From the NCBI RefSeq assembly GCF_019097595.1, contig NC_080729.1:5826917-5890916 (forward strand): a stretch of 64,000 nt of DNA, given 5' to 3'. Position numbers and translations under genes: made by a program. Below the pieces are notes generated by a model. It searched no databases and had not been told where the DNA came from. It worked only from the letters and a program-made list of their open reading frames with translations. The stretch is from Hemibagrus wyckioides (lineage: Eukaryota > Chordata > Actinopteri > Siluriformes > Bagridae). Each line of letters starts with the position of its first letter. The stretch's first letter is position 1. Of the stretch, positions 62,552 to 64,000 are shown piece by piece.

Positions 62552-62941
62552 ATCACTGGGAGTCACTGTCTGCCACGGGTATTGAGTCTGGGCCTGTCAA
62601 ATCAAAAATACTGAGTGATGTTGAAAACGGTGATGTGATTTCGGGAACATTTTCAAATTGATATGTCAAGTGAAATAAGTGTCACGACATGGGTTAAACT
62701 TAATGGTATTGAGTCTCACACGGGTCTTGTTTGCACTGATCTTGTACATGAGATGCCAGTGTTCAGTAAGATTGTTTGTATCTTTCTGAGAAATGAAGTG
62801 TTTTTTTTTGGTGTATCAGAAATGGACAGGAGCATTTTCATGCTTTTGATGTTGTTGACCAAGTGCATAATGTTTCAGTTGTATCACCTCATGAGTTGAG
62901 ATACTTCAAGCCCTCACACAGTACATTTTACAGTATCCGAA

Positions 62942-64000
62942 TCAGGGGAATAGCAGCATATGTGGATACACATCAGGTCTGAAACTCTGAATGACCTCAG
63001 AGTCGTTCTGATCATACTCCCAAGTGGAGGTGTACATCTGTCCATCTTCAGCCACATACAGCAAAGTGCAGGTTAGTGTTGTAATGGTTTGCTGTTAAAT
63101 AAACAAATATTGAGACTGCAGACAAAAACAAAGTACAACTCACAAAATTCCAAAAGTTACTAACTACAGTATACACTTGATGATGTGCAATAAATTTACC
63201 ACAAAATAATGTGGCACAATGAAAGATGTCTCCACTCAGTTACAGGAGGTGAATTCGGTAACCCTCCCAGATTCAGCCTTAAGAGAACAAATTAAAGTGA
63301 ACAGTTTTGTGAACAAGAGTTTTGTGATGCCACAACGAATAATCCCTTACCTGTATGCCAGTGAAACAATCCTCTGTGGTGGTTTGATAAGGGAATCCCT
63401 GCAAAACTTGTATAGGAGGATGTTTGTGTGTTTGTATCTCAGCTCCTGTACTGTAGAATACCTCAAACTGGGAGATGGAGGCCTCTGCAGAGAGGAACTG
63501 AATATTACAGCAAGCGCTGATCAGATCACAGCAGTTTCATACTAATATTCTGTCGCTTACAGTAAAAACAACCTTGTAAAATCCAGTGATCAGCTTTAGT
63601 AAATAAATGAAAGCTTTGGTTACCAGAAGAACAGGTGAAGGGTCTTGGTGGTGTTCGGTGGGCAGCAGCTGAATGTTTGGCTCAACAAACTTAAAACACA
63701 CAAACACAATTAGACACTGCAATTAACAACATTTTACGATGCCACAATAAATAATCCATTACCTGAATGCCAGTGAAACGCTCCTCATCACTGGTATAAT
63801 AAGAGAAATCCTGCAAATGACAATTAGATGAAACTCAAGATCTACAACCACATTTCACAAAAGTGCTCTTCTAAAAATCATGTCAAAAATGTTGATTTTC
63901 TTCATCAGAGTAATAAAGACTGTGATTACTTCACGAGTCAAGCAGTGTGTCTCTGCAGTTTCAAACCAGCAGAGCCGACTCTCTGGACCCCTCATCTTTC
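62942..64000 (-). CDS. Tandem exon-cassette gene, second copy, cut by window edge
   Basis: Exons at 63091-62942 (terminal), 63398-63351, 63689-63624, 63810-63763 and the start of the next at 63930, all at +49251 from the first copy and with the same decayed exon near 63438-63541. The upstream exons lie beyond the window. Confidence 0.5.

Larger units (their letters stand above)
59735..64000 (+). repeat. Segmental duplication, direct copy of 10484-14749 (runs off window)
   Basis: See that entry. Few differences: microsatellite length, a B-box base, ACATGTC for ATGTC near 61826. Confidence 0.9.

Overview
The window is vertebrate nuclear DNA, most likely from a ray-finned fish. The reasons are several families of degenerate Tc1-like transposons, a piggyBac remnant with TTAA-flanked MITE-like repeats, LINE fragments with an SGNH-type ORF1, a tRNA-headed SINE, GT-AG introns, dense microsatellites, an intronless PKC-epsilon-like kinase and poly(A)-binding-protein-like exons. 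I see no bacterial or plasmid features and no CRISPR array.

Layout. 1-5.4 kb is mostly single copy: an LTR-like block, a piece of Polinton-like polymerase, a LINE 3' end and a well-preserved PKC-type kinase on the minus strand (3033-4158). From 5.45 kb to the end the window is a mosaic of segmental duplications. (i) 5.45-12.5 kb is repeated directly at 43.3-50.3 kb. It holds a TTAA-bounded element with a broken piggyBac transposase, a SINE, a Tc1 deletion derivative and four exons of an unrecognised gene. (ii) 10.48-14.75 kb is repeated directly at 59.74-64.0 kb, running off the window. (iii) 21.37-27.35 kb is repeated directly at 34.13-40.06 kb. (iv) 25.62-40.45 kb and 47.88-61.75 kb are arms of a roughly 14 kb inverted repeat around a 7.4 kb spacer. 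A core module (tRNA-like head, CT microsatellite and two small exons) occurs six times, three in each orientation.

The most gene-like content is a family of poly(A)-binding-protein-related mosaics. Three copies (minus 21691-25644, minus 34458-38382, plus 50257-53004) join an unrecognised N-terminal exon set to PABP-type RRM4 and a degenerate MLLE domain. A fourth relative (minus 13691-15211, with a second partial copy at 62942-64000) carries the same exon cassette in tandem but no RRM, and ends in a private exon. Several splice sites in the PABP-like copies are lost, some replaced by microsatellite, so they may be pseudogenes even though the exon frames are kept. Between them lie Polinton-like remnants in four large blocks with shared stop codons. 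Insertions present in some copies and absent in others (a Tc1, a LINE, a 242 bp deletion) let the order of duplications be read.

The kinase is the only coding region I would call intact with confidence. Family names are from recognition of motifs in the translations; no database search was possible.
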